A stretch of 64,000 nt of DNA from Gymnopilus junonius (taxonomy: Eukaryota; Basidiomycota; Agaricomycetes; Agaricales; Galerinaceae), in the NCBI GenBank assembly GCA_015501075.1, contig JADNYJ010000095.1, positions 1-64,000 on the forward strand, in the 5' to 3' direction. Numbering within the stretch: the first letter of the stretch is position 1; each line of letters starts with the position of its first letter. The translations under genes were made by a program, and so were the position numbers. This document shows positions 32,476 through 45,000 of the stretch, in pieces. The notes beneath the pieces are model-generated. The model was not told where the DNA came from and did not search any database. It saw nothing but the letters and a program-made list of their open reading frames with translations.

Positions 32476-34878
32476 TCACGGCCTGGGTGCGAAAGCGTCT
32501 ATTGGCTCATCTCCGGGGTAAGGTACCTGTTGCTCTAACAGGTCTTCGATTACCATAAGGTAGCAATCACCTATGCTAGATTGGGGTAGCATGTAAGGCG
32601 GGTTTTTCCAGGAGGGTGTGATGTACCCGGATTCTGGTTTCTCATTTTCAAAGGAGATAGCGCCCAAAGGTAAGCTATCTAAGACTTCTATGGGCTGGTC
32701 ATCACTAGTTTCACTGGATTCGTACTCAATGTTATTATTGGATAATCCTGGAGGTTTGGAGTTACCACCCTTAACCATATTTTTGGTAGGGCAATTCCTC
32801 AAGAGGTGACCTGGTTCTCTGCAGCCAAAGCACAGTCCCTGTGCTAGCCTCTCATTTTTCTCTTTATCTGAGAGTCTTGGAGTGCTCCGCTGCTCAGTTT
32901 TCACATAGTCACGTCCCTGGTGAGCCCTATCATTATTTGGGTGGCTACCATTCCATTGGTGATCCGTTCTATTTTTATTAAAAGAATTACGTGGTAGTCC
33001 AGATCTGCTGGGTCCGCTACTAGAGAATCGAGATCTATTCCTGTTCTCACGACTCTTTGAATTATTTGAGTTCACTTTTGAGTTTCTATCTCGGCGGGGT
33101 GCATTGGAGTTATGCCCTCCGTTCCGAGAAGGATCTCCACGATTTAATAAAACTGTACCTTCACGGTGTTCATTATTATTGCCATCACTGCGTGAGACTT
33201 CAATTATGAGAGCCTTGGATAAAACTTCATCCCAGGTAGAGACCTCGGGATTTAATTCATAGCACCAAAGTGCCTCATGAAGACTTTGGCAAAGGCCATA
33301 CCAAAATTTAATGACCTTCTCGCGCTTGTCTTTAACGCCAATTATTTCAAACAGTTGTTCCATTTCCTGAGCATATTGCTCGACTGTCTTACTATTTTGG
33401 TAGCAGTGATTGAGTTTCTGATGCATCTGCATGTGATAATTCACTGGGAAACAATAATCGAATATTCCAGCAAGGAAGTCTTTTAAAGACCATTTCTTTT
33501 CCTTGCTAGCAACCTTGAGGTTGTAAAATTCGTATGCTTTCCCATCTAAGAAATGAGACAATACAATTATACGATCCCTTTTGGGAAGTCTCTTTGCATA
33601 GTAGGTGGCTTCTCGAAGAAATCGTTGGTAATCAGCTAATATAGGCTGACCATTATACTTAAATGGCTTAAAGTTACTTTTAGAGTCAAGTTTGTCATTA
33701 TTACGATGGCTCTTTGACTTCTTTTTCTTTTTCGACTTTTTACTCGAAGAACTACTAGACGTTGAGTCACTACTTGACTCATCACTACTAGAGTCTGAGC
33801 TCGAAGACGATGATGAAGATTCAGAGTCAGAGGATTCTGAATCTGACTCGCTCTCAGAGCTTGAGGAAGACTCAGAGGATTCTGAATCTGACTCGCTCTC
33901 AGAGCTTGAGGAAGACTCAGAGGGGTCCGTGCGCTTGACGGAGACCCATCGCTTAGGTGAGTCCACCCTTTCGGCTTCCTTAAGAGCCGCTCCAAGAACA
34001 CTCTTTGGGTAAATTTGAGCCGTAAGTCTCACCGTATCAGGTAAGACTTTACTTTTCAAAGTTGAATTTTCGGGATTGGCTGATCGACGATCGGCGCTTG
34101 ATCCTTTAGCGGGTTGCTGTACTGCAGTGATATTTTTAGATTTATCACCGGAGCGTTTCTTATTACGCTTGCTGTTTTGGAATGACGCCAATGCCGCCTT
34201 CTGCAATTCAATATCGGCATCTATGCCCTTCAAGTCTAGGGCGCTGAATTCTCTGGGGTCTATCCCCTTTCCTTTGGGCTTGGATGGGCCCTCTGCTTTG
34301 CTAGAGATGGAACTGTCACGTCTCTTCTTAGCTTTTTTAGCTTTCTTAGCTTTCTTGCGGTGAGCAGGTTTCTTTTCCTCGTCGTCAGAGGATTCGTTTA
34401 CTGTGATTTCGGTTTTATTATCTTGCTCCTCGGTAAGTTCTCGAGGCTGCAGGAACAAATCTTTGGCTAATCCCAAACGTTCATTTTCGGGCAGGGATCG
34501 CCATTTTTGCTGCACAGTTACCCACTTCTGTGCACTCTCAGGCCAATCATTTGGGTCCTGTTCATTGTCAGAGTCAGTAAAGAGACTCTTCTTACGTTCT
34601 AAATGCGGAGGTACGTCCTTCTTATTTTTATTCTTGAAACTGGTAGCTAATCAGTCCACTTTATCTACTACCTCCTTGTCCTGCAAGGGGGTGGTGGGTC
34701 TCGAAGCAAGAACATCGCTGTACAAGCGGGTGTCACCTTCGGATCTCAGGCTCCCAGGAGCCCGGTTCTCAGCAGCAGAAAATTCTGCTCTGGTCGGGGA
34801 CATGCTGGCCAAGCGCAGATGCGCAACGACTGAAGCAATGCCCTGGCGCTTAGGAGGGGGTGTCCTCATAGTAGCCAT
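32476..34878 (-). pseudogene. Gag of the Ty3/gypsy element (one in-frame stop)
   Basis: The frame starts at the ATG of MATMRTPPPKRQG (34878). It runs to 32476 with a single TGA at 34651-34653 and the same frame on both sides. The N-terminal third is Lys-rich (KKAKKAKKAKKRRDSS) and then Ser/Glu/Asp-rich. The capsid part has YNGQPILADYQRFLREATYYAKRL, LDGKAYEFYNL and YAQEMEQLFEIIGV. The nucleocapsid has a CCHC knuckle CFGCREPGHLLRNC. Length of ~800 codons is long for gag because of the acidic and basic insertions. Confidence 0.8.
33827..33916 (-). repeat. Perfect 45-bp tandem duplication inside gag
   Basis: Two identical 45-bp units (33827-33871 and 33872-33916) encode 15 residues each of a Ser/Glu/Asp-rich stretch (ESSSSSESESDSESS). 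The length keeps the frame. The perfect identity implies a very recent slippage or unequal exchange. Confidence 0.85.
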
Positions 34879-35062
34879 TTTTCGGAGAGATAGATTGATT
34901 GAATAAAAAGATTACTCAGCTTTTTTTTGGCGATGACAACGCGATGTCAAAGCAAGAGATGTTCGAATGTAGAGTACCTTGAGTGTCAGATGTTCGGGTT
35001 GATCAGACCGTAGTACCGAGGCGTCAAAGGCGAGAGTTTAGAAGTTAAGCGAGTTCAAAAGA

Positions 35063-35347
35063 TGTGACGAAAGCGGCCTCAGTTGGATGACTAAGGGGAA
35101 GTTTCGACACACGAGAAGTTTCACACAGGGAAGGAACTGGATAAAGAATAAATTGTAAAGAAAAAGGACTAGCTACGACGGACAGTTTATATACCAGAGG
35201 TAGATAGTCATATGATTAGGAAGTTTTTTAGGAATATCTAAAGAGCGAGGAGAGCGAGTCATGATGAGTTAAAGGAATAACTAAGAGGATTAACTATAGG
35301 AAAGAGACGGCGAGGCCGGGATGGGAGAACCGGACCGGATCGTTACA
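35063..35347 (-). repeat. 5' LTR of the Ty3/gypsy element
   Basis: This 285-bp partner of 25713-25997 keeps CG at all four differing sites. It is followed at 35348-35352 by the right CCCAC target duplication. Inside, the coding strand starts TCTTTTGAACTCGC, so no TGG-type tRNA primer site adjoins it. Confidence 0.95.
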
Positions 35348-35802
35348 CCCACACACCTCTTTCCTTCTTCCATTGTCACTACTCAACGTTCAAACGTTTA
35401 TTCATCATCAACTCTTCTTTGTCTTTTAGAAATCAGAGCCAATAAATCTTAAGCACTTTGCTTTGGAATAGGGAAATTGACAGAGCACTCACCATTGTCA
35501 GGCGATGCCGTACATCCGCTAGGAACTGCCTTGCCGATGACGGGAATTGATGAGCAGCTGCTAGACCCCTTACTTGTCTCTTCCTGCCGTCATTGACCAA
35601 GGTAACTCTCAGTCTCCTGCTTAGGTATAAACGGAAGGCTTCACAAACGTACGTCGCAAATGTTTATCACCTCTCATTTTCATTTCACCGCAATTTAGCC
35701 GACTTCCACACAGCCCCACTCTATATCGGTCATATTACAGTTATCGAGTCGATACCAAGAGGTTCACCTTCACCTACCAACGAAGCGTTAGTGTTCAAAA
35801 CA
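35348..35802. other. Intergenic stretch, promoter side of the MGC-protein gene
   Basis: This pyrimidine-rich stretch from the LTR element to the ATG at 35803 has no gene of its own. An in-frame open extension from 35593 exists upstream of that ATG but lacks coding character. Confidence 0.45.
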
Positions 35803-36832
35803 ATGGGATGTATACATTCTTCTAGTACTCTAGAGGAATTTGTGGCGGATCCTCCACATGCATTGGCCGACGTCAGCACTCATGTCGATGCCAATACCGT
35901 CCATCCTCCCTTGCCACGACACACACCTGATGTCGAACCAGAACCAGCTCATCAAGTACCGATAGCGCAGGATTTGAGACGTGAGGCCAAGGATGATATG
36001 CACAGACTCAGTGATAACGAAACGGGAGTTGAGGATGTGCCAGAAGACGGTGCGGTACGATTGCCAGTAGGCCCATCTGCTTCTCACGGAGAAGATCAAA
36101 ACGCAGACCCTTCCACCGATACCTCGCGTCCCTCGATTCCCCAGAATGTAAATAATGACCCAGGTCCATTCAACTTGGATGAGAATTTCCAAGGACTTGC
36201 CGATATGCTAGGGAACAACTCAGAGGAAGCTCCCTTCGAGAATTCCCCGAGAGCGGTGAAGATGTTTACGATATCATCAGCTGGTTCATCTGTAGACGAT
36301 CTGTCAGAAAAGGAGTTATCTGAATGTGGGATAGACGTGAAAGGATTAGGTCCTGGAGGTCTGAATGCTTTCAGAAAGGTTCGTCTTGCTTCATATTACG
36401 TCTTAACAGTAAATTCCTTCTCATTTTGTTCTTCTATTATCTACTTTTTAGGATTTACACTCGATTTTTTCTCCTTTCCTAAGTTCAAGTATGACAGCAA
36501 TTCTTTCCTCTGCTGCGTCTGTCTTGTTTGGAGTCAATCAAGACCTGCACTCGCACGGAATGCAAGGTCAAGTTGCTCTCTGCACCGAGTTGCATCAATC
36601 TTCCTCTAAATATGTCATTTACTACTTCCTCCACTTTGATCCTCTGTTGCATCAGGATGGCGCTAGGCAGAGGGAACTCACATTTAAAAGATACGGTTCT
36701 ATTGGTGATGGGCTACAAAAGCTGGATATTTTAGTGCTGGGGAATCAGCACGATTTCAAGACGGAGATAAGTACAATTTCCTTATTTCCAGAGGATTCAG
36801 CCGGACTAGATCTCAAGATATGTACAGCCTAG
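35803..36832 (+). CDS. Acidic protein with N-terminal lipidation-type motif; paralogue of the 60 kb locus
   Basis: Two exons (35803-36378, 36452-36832) sum to an exact 318-codon frame plus stop. The start MGCIHSSS is a classic N-myristoylation plus palmitoylation pattern (Gly2, Cys3), suggesting membrane attachment. A ~190-residue Pro/Asp/Glu-rich disordered part follows. The C-terminal half carries VKMFTISS...LSEKELSECGIDVKGLGPGGLNAF, then SAASVLFGVNQDLHSHGMQGQVALC and FKRYGSIGDGLQKLDILVL. Very similar words recur in the minus-strand gene ending at 60009. No known enzyme motif is visible and no function is assigned. Confidence 0.6.
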
Positions 36833-37792
36833 GTCATGTAACTATGAACTTCCACTATAATACCTACTCGAAATAAATTACAAATTAAGGAAGATGCTTA
36901 TAATTTTTACATTTGAACTACCCAAGAACTAAGTATTTTCAAAGCTATCTTCTATCCTGTTACCTTATAGAACACGATCAGGGATCCCGCGTCCATTCTT
37001 TTTTTTTAGTGGTGTGTTAATAGCTATGCCTAGACTCGACTAATCGTTCTCAGCAATCGCGTTCATTCTTCAGACGGGGGATTTGTCCTTGGAAGGAAAA
37101 ATTTGTGACCGGACCGGAGGCAACACAACTCGGAAAACGTGACAGTAACTCTGTCAGTCTTTTTTTCCCTCCCACATCGACAGACATACCACCGAAGATA
37201 CGCAATCACAGCAAAGCCTGAAGAAACTCGAGTAAGTTCTACTGGTAGCTTTACAGACTGTAGACTAATGTACTCCGGAGTATAGCGCATTCCTTTGACG
37301 TTCCTTTCTCATCCGCTGCCTCCGACGCATTTGCAATTCCAAGGATCAACGGATTTTCTCCTGGGCTCTCTTTCAAACCAAGGGCCACATGTTCGCACGA
37401 CATGAGAGAAAGCGGAAACGCATTTCGAATTTGAACCACCAACGGGCTTATTTCTTTGATTCGGACCTTTGTATCTTTCTCGGTGCGTATGTACTATGTA
37501 GACCACCCAATTGCTTTCAATGCTCATGTTTTCCCACAGACGAAGGCAGGATGTCGCATGTTAGTTAAGGCGACTCTCTTACATGCCATATATAATATTC
37601 TGGACTAGCCATCGGTACCATTGCCAAGTTGAAGCAAACCAGGGGAGTTATTGACCATTTAATTGGCAACCGTAAGTATCCCACACGACTTTAGTTTGAT
37701 GTTTGTGCCATTTAACTATCGTCTCAAGATAGAGTCTCTTCTTGGTTTTCCTCAGCTCGCGTTTTCCAACCCAGACATGATCAAAACTATTT
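36833..37792. other. Intergenic, no gene seen
   Basis: About 1 kb between the MGC-protein gene and the KRE6 fragment. Open stretches on both strands are short and lack family-like sequence. Confidence 0.5.
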
Positions 37793-38682
37793 TGTCCCTG
37801 GGCCGGATCAGAATACGTGAGCTTTTTGTTTTCTTTGGGGACTTTCTTTCCGGTATTGATGTCCCTTGTTTGTAGTGGCCTAGTGCGTGGACGATGGGTG
37901 ACCTTGCTCGACCTGGATATGCGACGACGACGGATAGGATGTGGCCTTATACGTACGTATTTTGCTCAATGGAGGAAGAATTGTTTCACGGATGCTGATG
38001 ACTTACAACAGCTATGGTTCATGCGATGTCGGCTCATTCCCTAATCAGACCTTGAAAGGTTGGTTGAGTGGCCAACGTGTATCGTCAGTCTTCCATCCTC
38101 TTCCATCCTCTATCCTCTATCCTTATCTGTCTATCGTACGCAGCGCATGTTCATGCCCAGAATCCGATCACCCCGGTCCAGCCATCAACATCGGCCGCGG
38201 CGCACCTGAAATCGACATCTTCGAGATGGAAGAAGACAAAGTGAACCCAGTTGGCCAGATTATCTCGCAATCGGCCCAATTCGTGCCCATCTCGCATGAC
38301 TACACGTACCACAACGACTCGAGTTCGTGGCAGCTGTTCAATGACCTCACACGGGAGAATACCTACAAGGGCAGTGCGGTGCAGCAGGCGATTAGTAGTT
38401 AGACAACCACGCTGACGGATATTTTCCAAGGGAGTGGGAGTGTTTATCATACATTCGGTGGGTTTCGTTTTTATTTCTGTGGTTTCTTTGTTTTGTTATG
38501 GGTGTGATGTTGATTATATGTGGCTTTTGATCTTGATAGGCTTTGAGTATTGGTCTGATCCCAAGAATCACGGTGATGAGTTCATCACCTGGCAGGCGGA
38601 CGGCCAGAAGACGTTTGAGATTTGGATATCTGCCGTCGGTGCTGATCAGTGTACGGATGGGTCACATGTTGACTTGCGTTGT
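37793..38682 (+). pseudogene. Partial, broken copy of the KRE6/SKN1 gene
   Basis: The copy matches exons 5-9 of the intact gene together with their introns, so it arose as DNA and not from a spliced transcript. It begins at CCCTGGGCCGGATCAGAATAC and ends near GCTGATCAGTG. Damage: a ~93-nt deletion (LKDGSG...NFELSWLSG shortened to LKGWLSG), loss of the end of exon 5, and a TTG-to-TAG stop after AISS (38400-38402). The catalytic words [16 protein letters not shown] remain. By eye, nucleotide identity to the intact gene is high, roughly nine bases in ten over the aligned exons. It lies 370 bp from the giant DUF3638 gene and points toward it. Confidence 0.85.
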
Positions 38683-39051
38683 TGATTTACCGTCCATGTG
38701 ATAGGTACCCCTGCGAGCAGGTAGTGGTACTCACATAAAGAATGAAATTCTCCTTTTTTGTCCTCCTTCTCTCCTTTCTTTTGATTGTCATATGGTCTCT
38801 GTAAAGCAAAATTTCAATTATCCTTTCGCTGCCTTAAAACTTAAAGCTTGATATCGCGAGTACAGCATCGTAGGACTCGGCTAGAATGGTTCTCAACAAA
38901 ATGGTACCCTTTTGGAAGACCTCGCACGTGTACCAAGGAGATCACTTTATGTAACATTTTCAACAATTTGAAAACAAACGAGAACGGTTGGGTCATGACT
39001 ATGTGCATACTTAAATCGTATTCCTCAAATCCCTCTACGGCACATAGCCTC
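38683..39051. other. Intergenic between two convergent relics
   Basis: No gene seen. It contains the 3' flank of the DUF3638 gene, transcribed leftward, and the point where homology to KRE6 ends. Confidence 0.5.
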
Positions 39052-42000
39052 TCATTCTTCAAAATCTTCTGGTAGAACCAAGCGTGCGTTCAAAATCTTC
39101 CCCATGTGCGTCAAATCAAAGCTAATTCCCTTCCTCCTCAACCCAAATAGTGTCTTCAACAGCGCAATCGGGCTCTTGTCGAACAGGCAAACATCCTTCA
39201 TATCTCCAACCCGGCCGGCTTCAAGCACAAATCTGTCGTTCTCCACGGAAGTGTACCCCTCAAGTTCGCTGGATGAGATGCCCAAGAGGAGGCAAAGGCG
39301 GAGGTAGGTCTCGTATTTGTCCAGATAGAGTTGACCACCCAGATGTTGAGCTGACAGCGGATGTCTAAGGAAGGGGGCGTCCAGACATTATCTCCTTGCG
39401 GCAGCGGAGGGATACAATAGAACATCAGGTCGTCCAGAGGTTTCATAGCCTGGGTGGTTCGGGGCGCGTACATATGGAGGCGGACGTACTTGCTGTTCCG
39501 AATATCCTTGAGGAGGGCGTTAACTTCATATGGGCTCATCACGATGAGAATCATGCGGCCATCTCTGCGCGTATGAGAGAGAATCCACTGGACTGGACGA
39601 AGATAGTCGGTAAGCATATATTTTTCCTTGCCATTTTGTGTCGTGATTGTGAAGTCTCGCGTAGAAAGAAGCTCCTCCGACCACGGATTCGAAGGACGAA
39701 GTTTCTGGGATGGCGTGCTGAGCGAGGTCATCATAGGCAATAGGATGCCGGGACTAGTTGGAATCAATCCATCCTTGACGAAGGAACGAACTTCCTCGTC
39801 TAGGCGATGCACAGCTGGTTTGACTTTGGCAGGCCTCTCGATCTGCTGCTCCTGCTCAAGCTCATGATTGACTTCCCTTTCTTGTTCTTCCTCCATTCGC
39901 GCGTCACGTATGACCGTCGCCCCCAAATCCTTGAGCCGGCTATACATCTCTGGAATGCTTCTCGCTGCGTTGAGAGAAGAAGACCCGTCGTCCGATGGAC
40001 AGTACATATCATCCAAAGATTGGGCGGCCGGTTGAAGCCAGGCATTTTTCAGACGTCGGATGTCTCCTTTCGATGAGGCCGCAGTGAAGTTTATGGATTT
40101 TCTGTTGTGGTAATCCACGCCCTGCTGCAACCAGTGGGGTACATGGTCTTCAATGTCGTCACAGGTCCTTGACATCACCCAGCTAAGTACGTCCATCACC
40201 TTGACCTCTTCTGACTCAGCAAGCTTTTGGGTGTCGCGGATCCGCTTATCAACCTCGGGAGGGGCGCAAAAGAGAATGGATTGCCCGTGACCTAGCTTGC
40301 GCATGCGCATGCAGCCTAAATTGGGTGAGTTCAAGCGTCTTACCTTGGTACTAAAGCTAGAGTAAAGTGTAACGTACCTTGAACTAATCTATCCTTCGTG
40401 ATTTTAGGCCCCAGGGTCACAACAGCGCGGTAACGAAGTGGAAGTTTCAGGTCGGTGCCTCGGGTATGGGCATCGTCGAGATACACGATGCATTCATTGA
40501 GGCGTTGGTAGAAAGGAGATGAGTATAATGGTTCGACCACGCCGTCCTTGCTGATGACTGATAATTGGTCTGCATCGTCGAAGAACACACCAGCAGCGAC
40601 CTCGTCCTTTGTCAATCCCAGCCAGTGCGTGACCAACTGCTGGTTCGTCATTTCCAGCATCTGCCGTCAAATTCAGTATGTTACCTGGCCATTCAGTGTC
40701 AAAACTTACCTGAGCTCCGACGTCCAACAAGACTCTGACCTCGCGAGGTTCTTGAGTCAGCAGTTCTATGAACTCTGTCACCGAGCACGGTTGGCCGTTG
40801 TTGCTTTGTGTACAAATATAACGCTCATTTTCGGCTCGAAGTAAATATTCAAGCACCTGGGCATTTGTTGCAAGCTGTTTGACGGTGTCGGTGGGGTTGA
40901 TTGAGGTTGGCAGCAAGCCGGAATTGTCGTTTGTGCCACTGAAACCTGTTGTAGGATTGGCCTTCTTCTCAGCTAAGTCCCACCCAGACGCCCCAAGTTT
41001 TGAAGTAAATTCTTTCGCTTCCTTTGGAAATACGACTTGTGAAAGGAAAAAATCAATAGTGGCCTGGTTGTGCTGGAATTTGGGGATAACGTCCATAGTA
41101 AAAGCCGTCTTATCCTCTGTGTTCACACCTTTGAGCTGGCGCAGTGCCTCGGGGATGTCATTTCCTCCTCTTCTAACCCAACGCTCGTATTCTAAAGGCG
41201 GATTGTCGAGCTTAGCCAGTCGGTCAAAGCATTCTTGTACTTGCAAAGAGGTCAGACCAGTGTAGTAATAGCTCAAGCACGTTAGACAAATGACAACATC
41301 AGGATGGCCGAATTCGCTCCGCAGACTGGGCATGTCCTAATAATCATGATCAATTTGGTAAATAAACATTAGGAGTATCTTGAATTCACCTTAGCCCTGA
41401 AAGGAACAGCCAACAGTGAGCGCCTTAAGTCGAGACCATATTCTACTCGCCAGCGCAGTCGACTAAGGACATATGTTAAAATATCATATGCAAGGAGGCC
41501 TCTAAGCAGGAGAAGGCCTTTCCATTGGACAGAGGATCTGAATGCATGGTCCACGATTAGGTACGTCTCATTGCTAAGATTACGCTCGGTGATAAAGCTG
41601 CGAACTGCATCGCGGAGGAGAGAGCCTGGGTTGAGGCCGACGAAAGTCAAAGTGTCAAGTTTTCCATTGAGACCGTCTTCGGCTATCCTGGAAATGAGCT
41701 CATCGGAAGTGTGGTTCCCCAACAAACGCATATGAGGAAATTCTCCATCAAGGGATTTGCCATAAAGGAGTTCAACTCCTTCAGAAAAAGGCTCGACAGT
41801 ATTAAGCTCTGTTATATGGAGGCGCACGAGGTCAAGTACTTTCTGCGTTATGGTCCAGCGATCTGGGCTACCATCGAACGGTTGTTGTTCGCCCATAGTG
41901 TAAATGAGTTGATAACGGACATGAAGAAGTTCGTCGCTCTCGTCCAAGATATCGCAAGAAGTGGACGTTAGCCATTTCTGGATTTTCTGAAGGTCCTCAA

Positions 42001-45000
42001 CGGACTGGTCAAGAGGGAATGAAGTCAAGAGACGGTCAATCACCATCAATCTGAATGAAAGGATATGTTCTGGCTGGGCGACCAAAACACCCTGAACACG
42101 AGCACACTCTTCAAATAACATTCGAATGGACTGAACATTTTCTGCATTCATTTTCACGTCACGAGAGAACGGGAGGTAAAACACTCGGCGGTTGGTGAGA
42201 CCAGAGATGCGTTCAGTAAGCAGATGGAACATTTGACCAGAAAGCGGCTTTGAAACGACGACTCGAACGAGTTTTTTTGAGTTCGCTAGTGCCACAGTCA
42301 CAAGAGGAACAATGACATGAGACTTCCCTTCTCCCATATTGAGCTGTAAAACAGTGTTCTCTCCTGACAATGGTGCTATCATCTCATGCGCAATTTCCGA
42401 CTGAATAGCACGGGTAATGAAGTTTCCCTGGATCTGGTGGACAAGACGAACGTAAGTATGTATGTTGAGCAAGTAAAATAAACCGTTTAAATTCTTACCT
42501 GTATCAAGAGCCAGTCAGGATTCTTTCTCGCATCCGACCAATTGAACGAGGCGTTTTGGTATTCTTGTAGAAGTTGTCAACTTCTTGGCGACGGGCATAT
42601 AACACCAAGCGCTGGGAATATTGATATAGAGATGAAAGTTGGCCAAAGTGATCAAAGTCTCATTCCATTCCGTTTCGAGATGTATTCCAGATGTGGATGC
42701 AAGGCAACATAGCAAGGAGCGGTGATCAATGCGTGGCCACAAACCTGCAAGCATAAGAATCTCCTCCGTAATAGACGACGGAAACATAGCAGAGCAGATT
42801 GAAGCGAAAAAGGTGTCCAAGCTTTGTTGGCACTGATCTCGGTATTGGAGACAAAGGGACATAGACGGGATAGTCTGGGGTACGTCTATAATCTTCCGAC
42901 CATCTAGTTGCCGTCGGCTCTCTTGTAATCGCTCGCTATAGGCTTGCGCAAAATCAGACGTACAATTTTGCCGAAATTGACTAATAAGTTTCTCGACGCT
43001 GTGGGTCTCAAGGGAACTCGCAAATTCCTTGAGTATTGAAGGTCCGCCTCCTTCAAAAACTTGACTACTCGATGCCGCAAGAGGAGCCCTTCGAATGGAG
43101 AAAATGCCTTCCACACTGGGCGCAAATTCTGACGTGCCATCGAGCGATTTAAATTCCTGGAGAAAGGAAAGCCCCGTAGCCTTCGGACTTAATAGTCGCA
43201 CTTTCACAACGCTTGACAGCAGAGTTTCTGTGACCTGATTAGCAAATACCATGAGGTCTTGGTTGTGGGAACAGCTAGTGAAATATTCCCCGATTTCATC
43301 CATGATTTGTTCTGTTTTAAACTGGCTCATTAAATGATCCACAGAATTGTCAAGTATTTTCTCTGTAGCATCATTGTAGTGGTTGTTGCGACGACGGCGA
43401 AAATTCTCGTTACTCTCATTCGTAATCTGTGAGAGCTGCCCAGATGGACTGGCCATAATGTCATAACGTCTCAACAGAACAATTCTACTCACTTTATCCC
43501 ACAGGGGATCGAAACCGTCTGAGAGGTCATAAAATGGATGAGTTGGCGGAGGTATGAAATGAGCGTTAGGTGAAGTGGCAAAAGCTAATAGAAGCTCGAT
43601 GTATCTTTGTGAGTCGGGAGTGCTGTATGCCAAAGCGGCAAAGGAAAATATCAATTCGAATTTCCTCGCCATTCCCTGACGACAGAGGCCATAAATACCC
43701 AACCAATTTGCAGAGAGATTTAACCCTAGCCACTCTTTCGTATAATTCAAAGACAGATAAGTGGTGGGTCCGCTCATTTTGGACCATCTCTTGAAAATAT
43801 TGAGGAGCTCAGATGAGTTGATACGGTGGGTAAGGCCTCCAGGCCAGGCATACACCAATCGAGACGCCTTCAGTGCTTCAATTCCATAAGCCTCGCTGTT
43901 TCCGGTAGGAGGAAGATCTCGTGAACGGTATCCGGTATCAGTAGGTCTTTGAAAATGTCCCTCATAGTAAACAGAACTCCTCTGTGCTGCACGTGCTGTC
44001 AAAAAGGTTTGATGACCGTGACTGGTGTCGACGTCTACTTCTTCGTTTGTAAAGAGGGTTAACAATTGTGCATGATGCAGGATCCTGGATACAGTCACAT
44101 TGAATGCATTATGCTGAGATAGAGCAGGAAGATTTGGGGACCACTCTGTTGTCTGCATGGATTGAAGATGTTTCGGGTAATAGCGGCGCTGTGGTGTGAT
44201 CTTTCCAATGAGGCGTAGAAGTTCAAGGTCGGCATCTGCCGCCCTTTGGAAAGAGAAACTGGCCGCAGCGCTCAATTCTTGCAAAGCATGATCAGTGCCT
44301 TTCTGCTGTGTTAACGGATCAGGTAGAGGATGGCTGCACAGTGCATGGAGGTAGATTCTGTAAAGACGACTTGATAAATTGACATTTCCGACAAGTAGGC
44401 CGAGGTCAGAGTCGATCTCATATCTGTACCAATGAACCTGACGTCGGAAGTGGGTAACAGTGTCTATCTTGACACAGACATGGTTCTTATCTGGCGAGAG
44501 AGTATAGCGTACGTCGCCAAAGGGTATGATGACGCAGCGGGAACGCGGAAGGCTTGCTGATATGCTATCTTTGTGACAAAGGACGAGTTGATTGCGAAGT
44601 CCGACCATCGTTCCAGTGCATTGGTTACTGTCAATGACCATTCCGTGCAAATTCTTCGACTCTATCTCCCCATCGCTCAATGAGAACGATAATCGGAATC
44701 GAGGAAGGTTAATTGAGATTTCGCCGGGTTGAATCTCTGAGTCGTGACTGACTGTAAGATATTCAGAGGATTCTAAAGGAGAAAGACGGGAAGCTATCCC
44801 AATGAAAGTCAGACTTCGAATGTCGACAAGCAAGCGCTTGCCTGACTCGTCAAGCATAAGCCTTGAAGGACCATTTTTCGAAAATAGAAGGCGCGAGTTC
44901 CGCCCCGACTCTTTCCACATTTCGTCAAGAGGCCTAAATTCTATAACACCACTGTTGACATCCATCCAATGAATGTATTCTGTGGAAAATAGCCTCGGAA

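Larger units (their letters stand above)
25713..35347 (-). mobile_element. Ty3/gypsy-type LTR retrotransposon with chromodomain-like region (decayed)
   Basis: A 9.6 kb element is bounded by 285-bp LTRs (25713-25997 and 35063-35347) that start TGT and end ACA. CCCAC at 25708-25712 and 35348-35352 is a perfect 5-bp target duplication. Genes run leftward: gag, a repeat-bearing spacer, protease, reverse transcriptase, RNase H, integrase with a chromodomain-like C-terminus, and an extra ORF. This domain order (RT-RH-IN) defines the Ty3/gypsy group. The copy is dead: several in-frame stops and single-base frame breaks interrupt gag and pol. The LTRs differ at four sites only, all CpG transitions. 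Confidence 0.95.
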
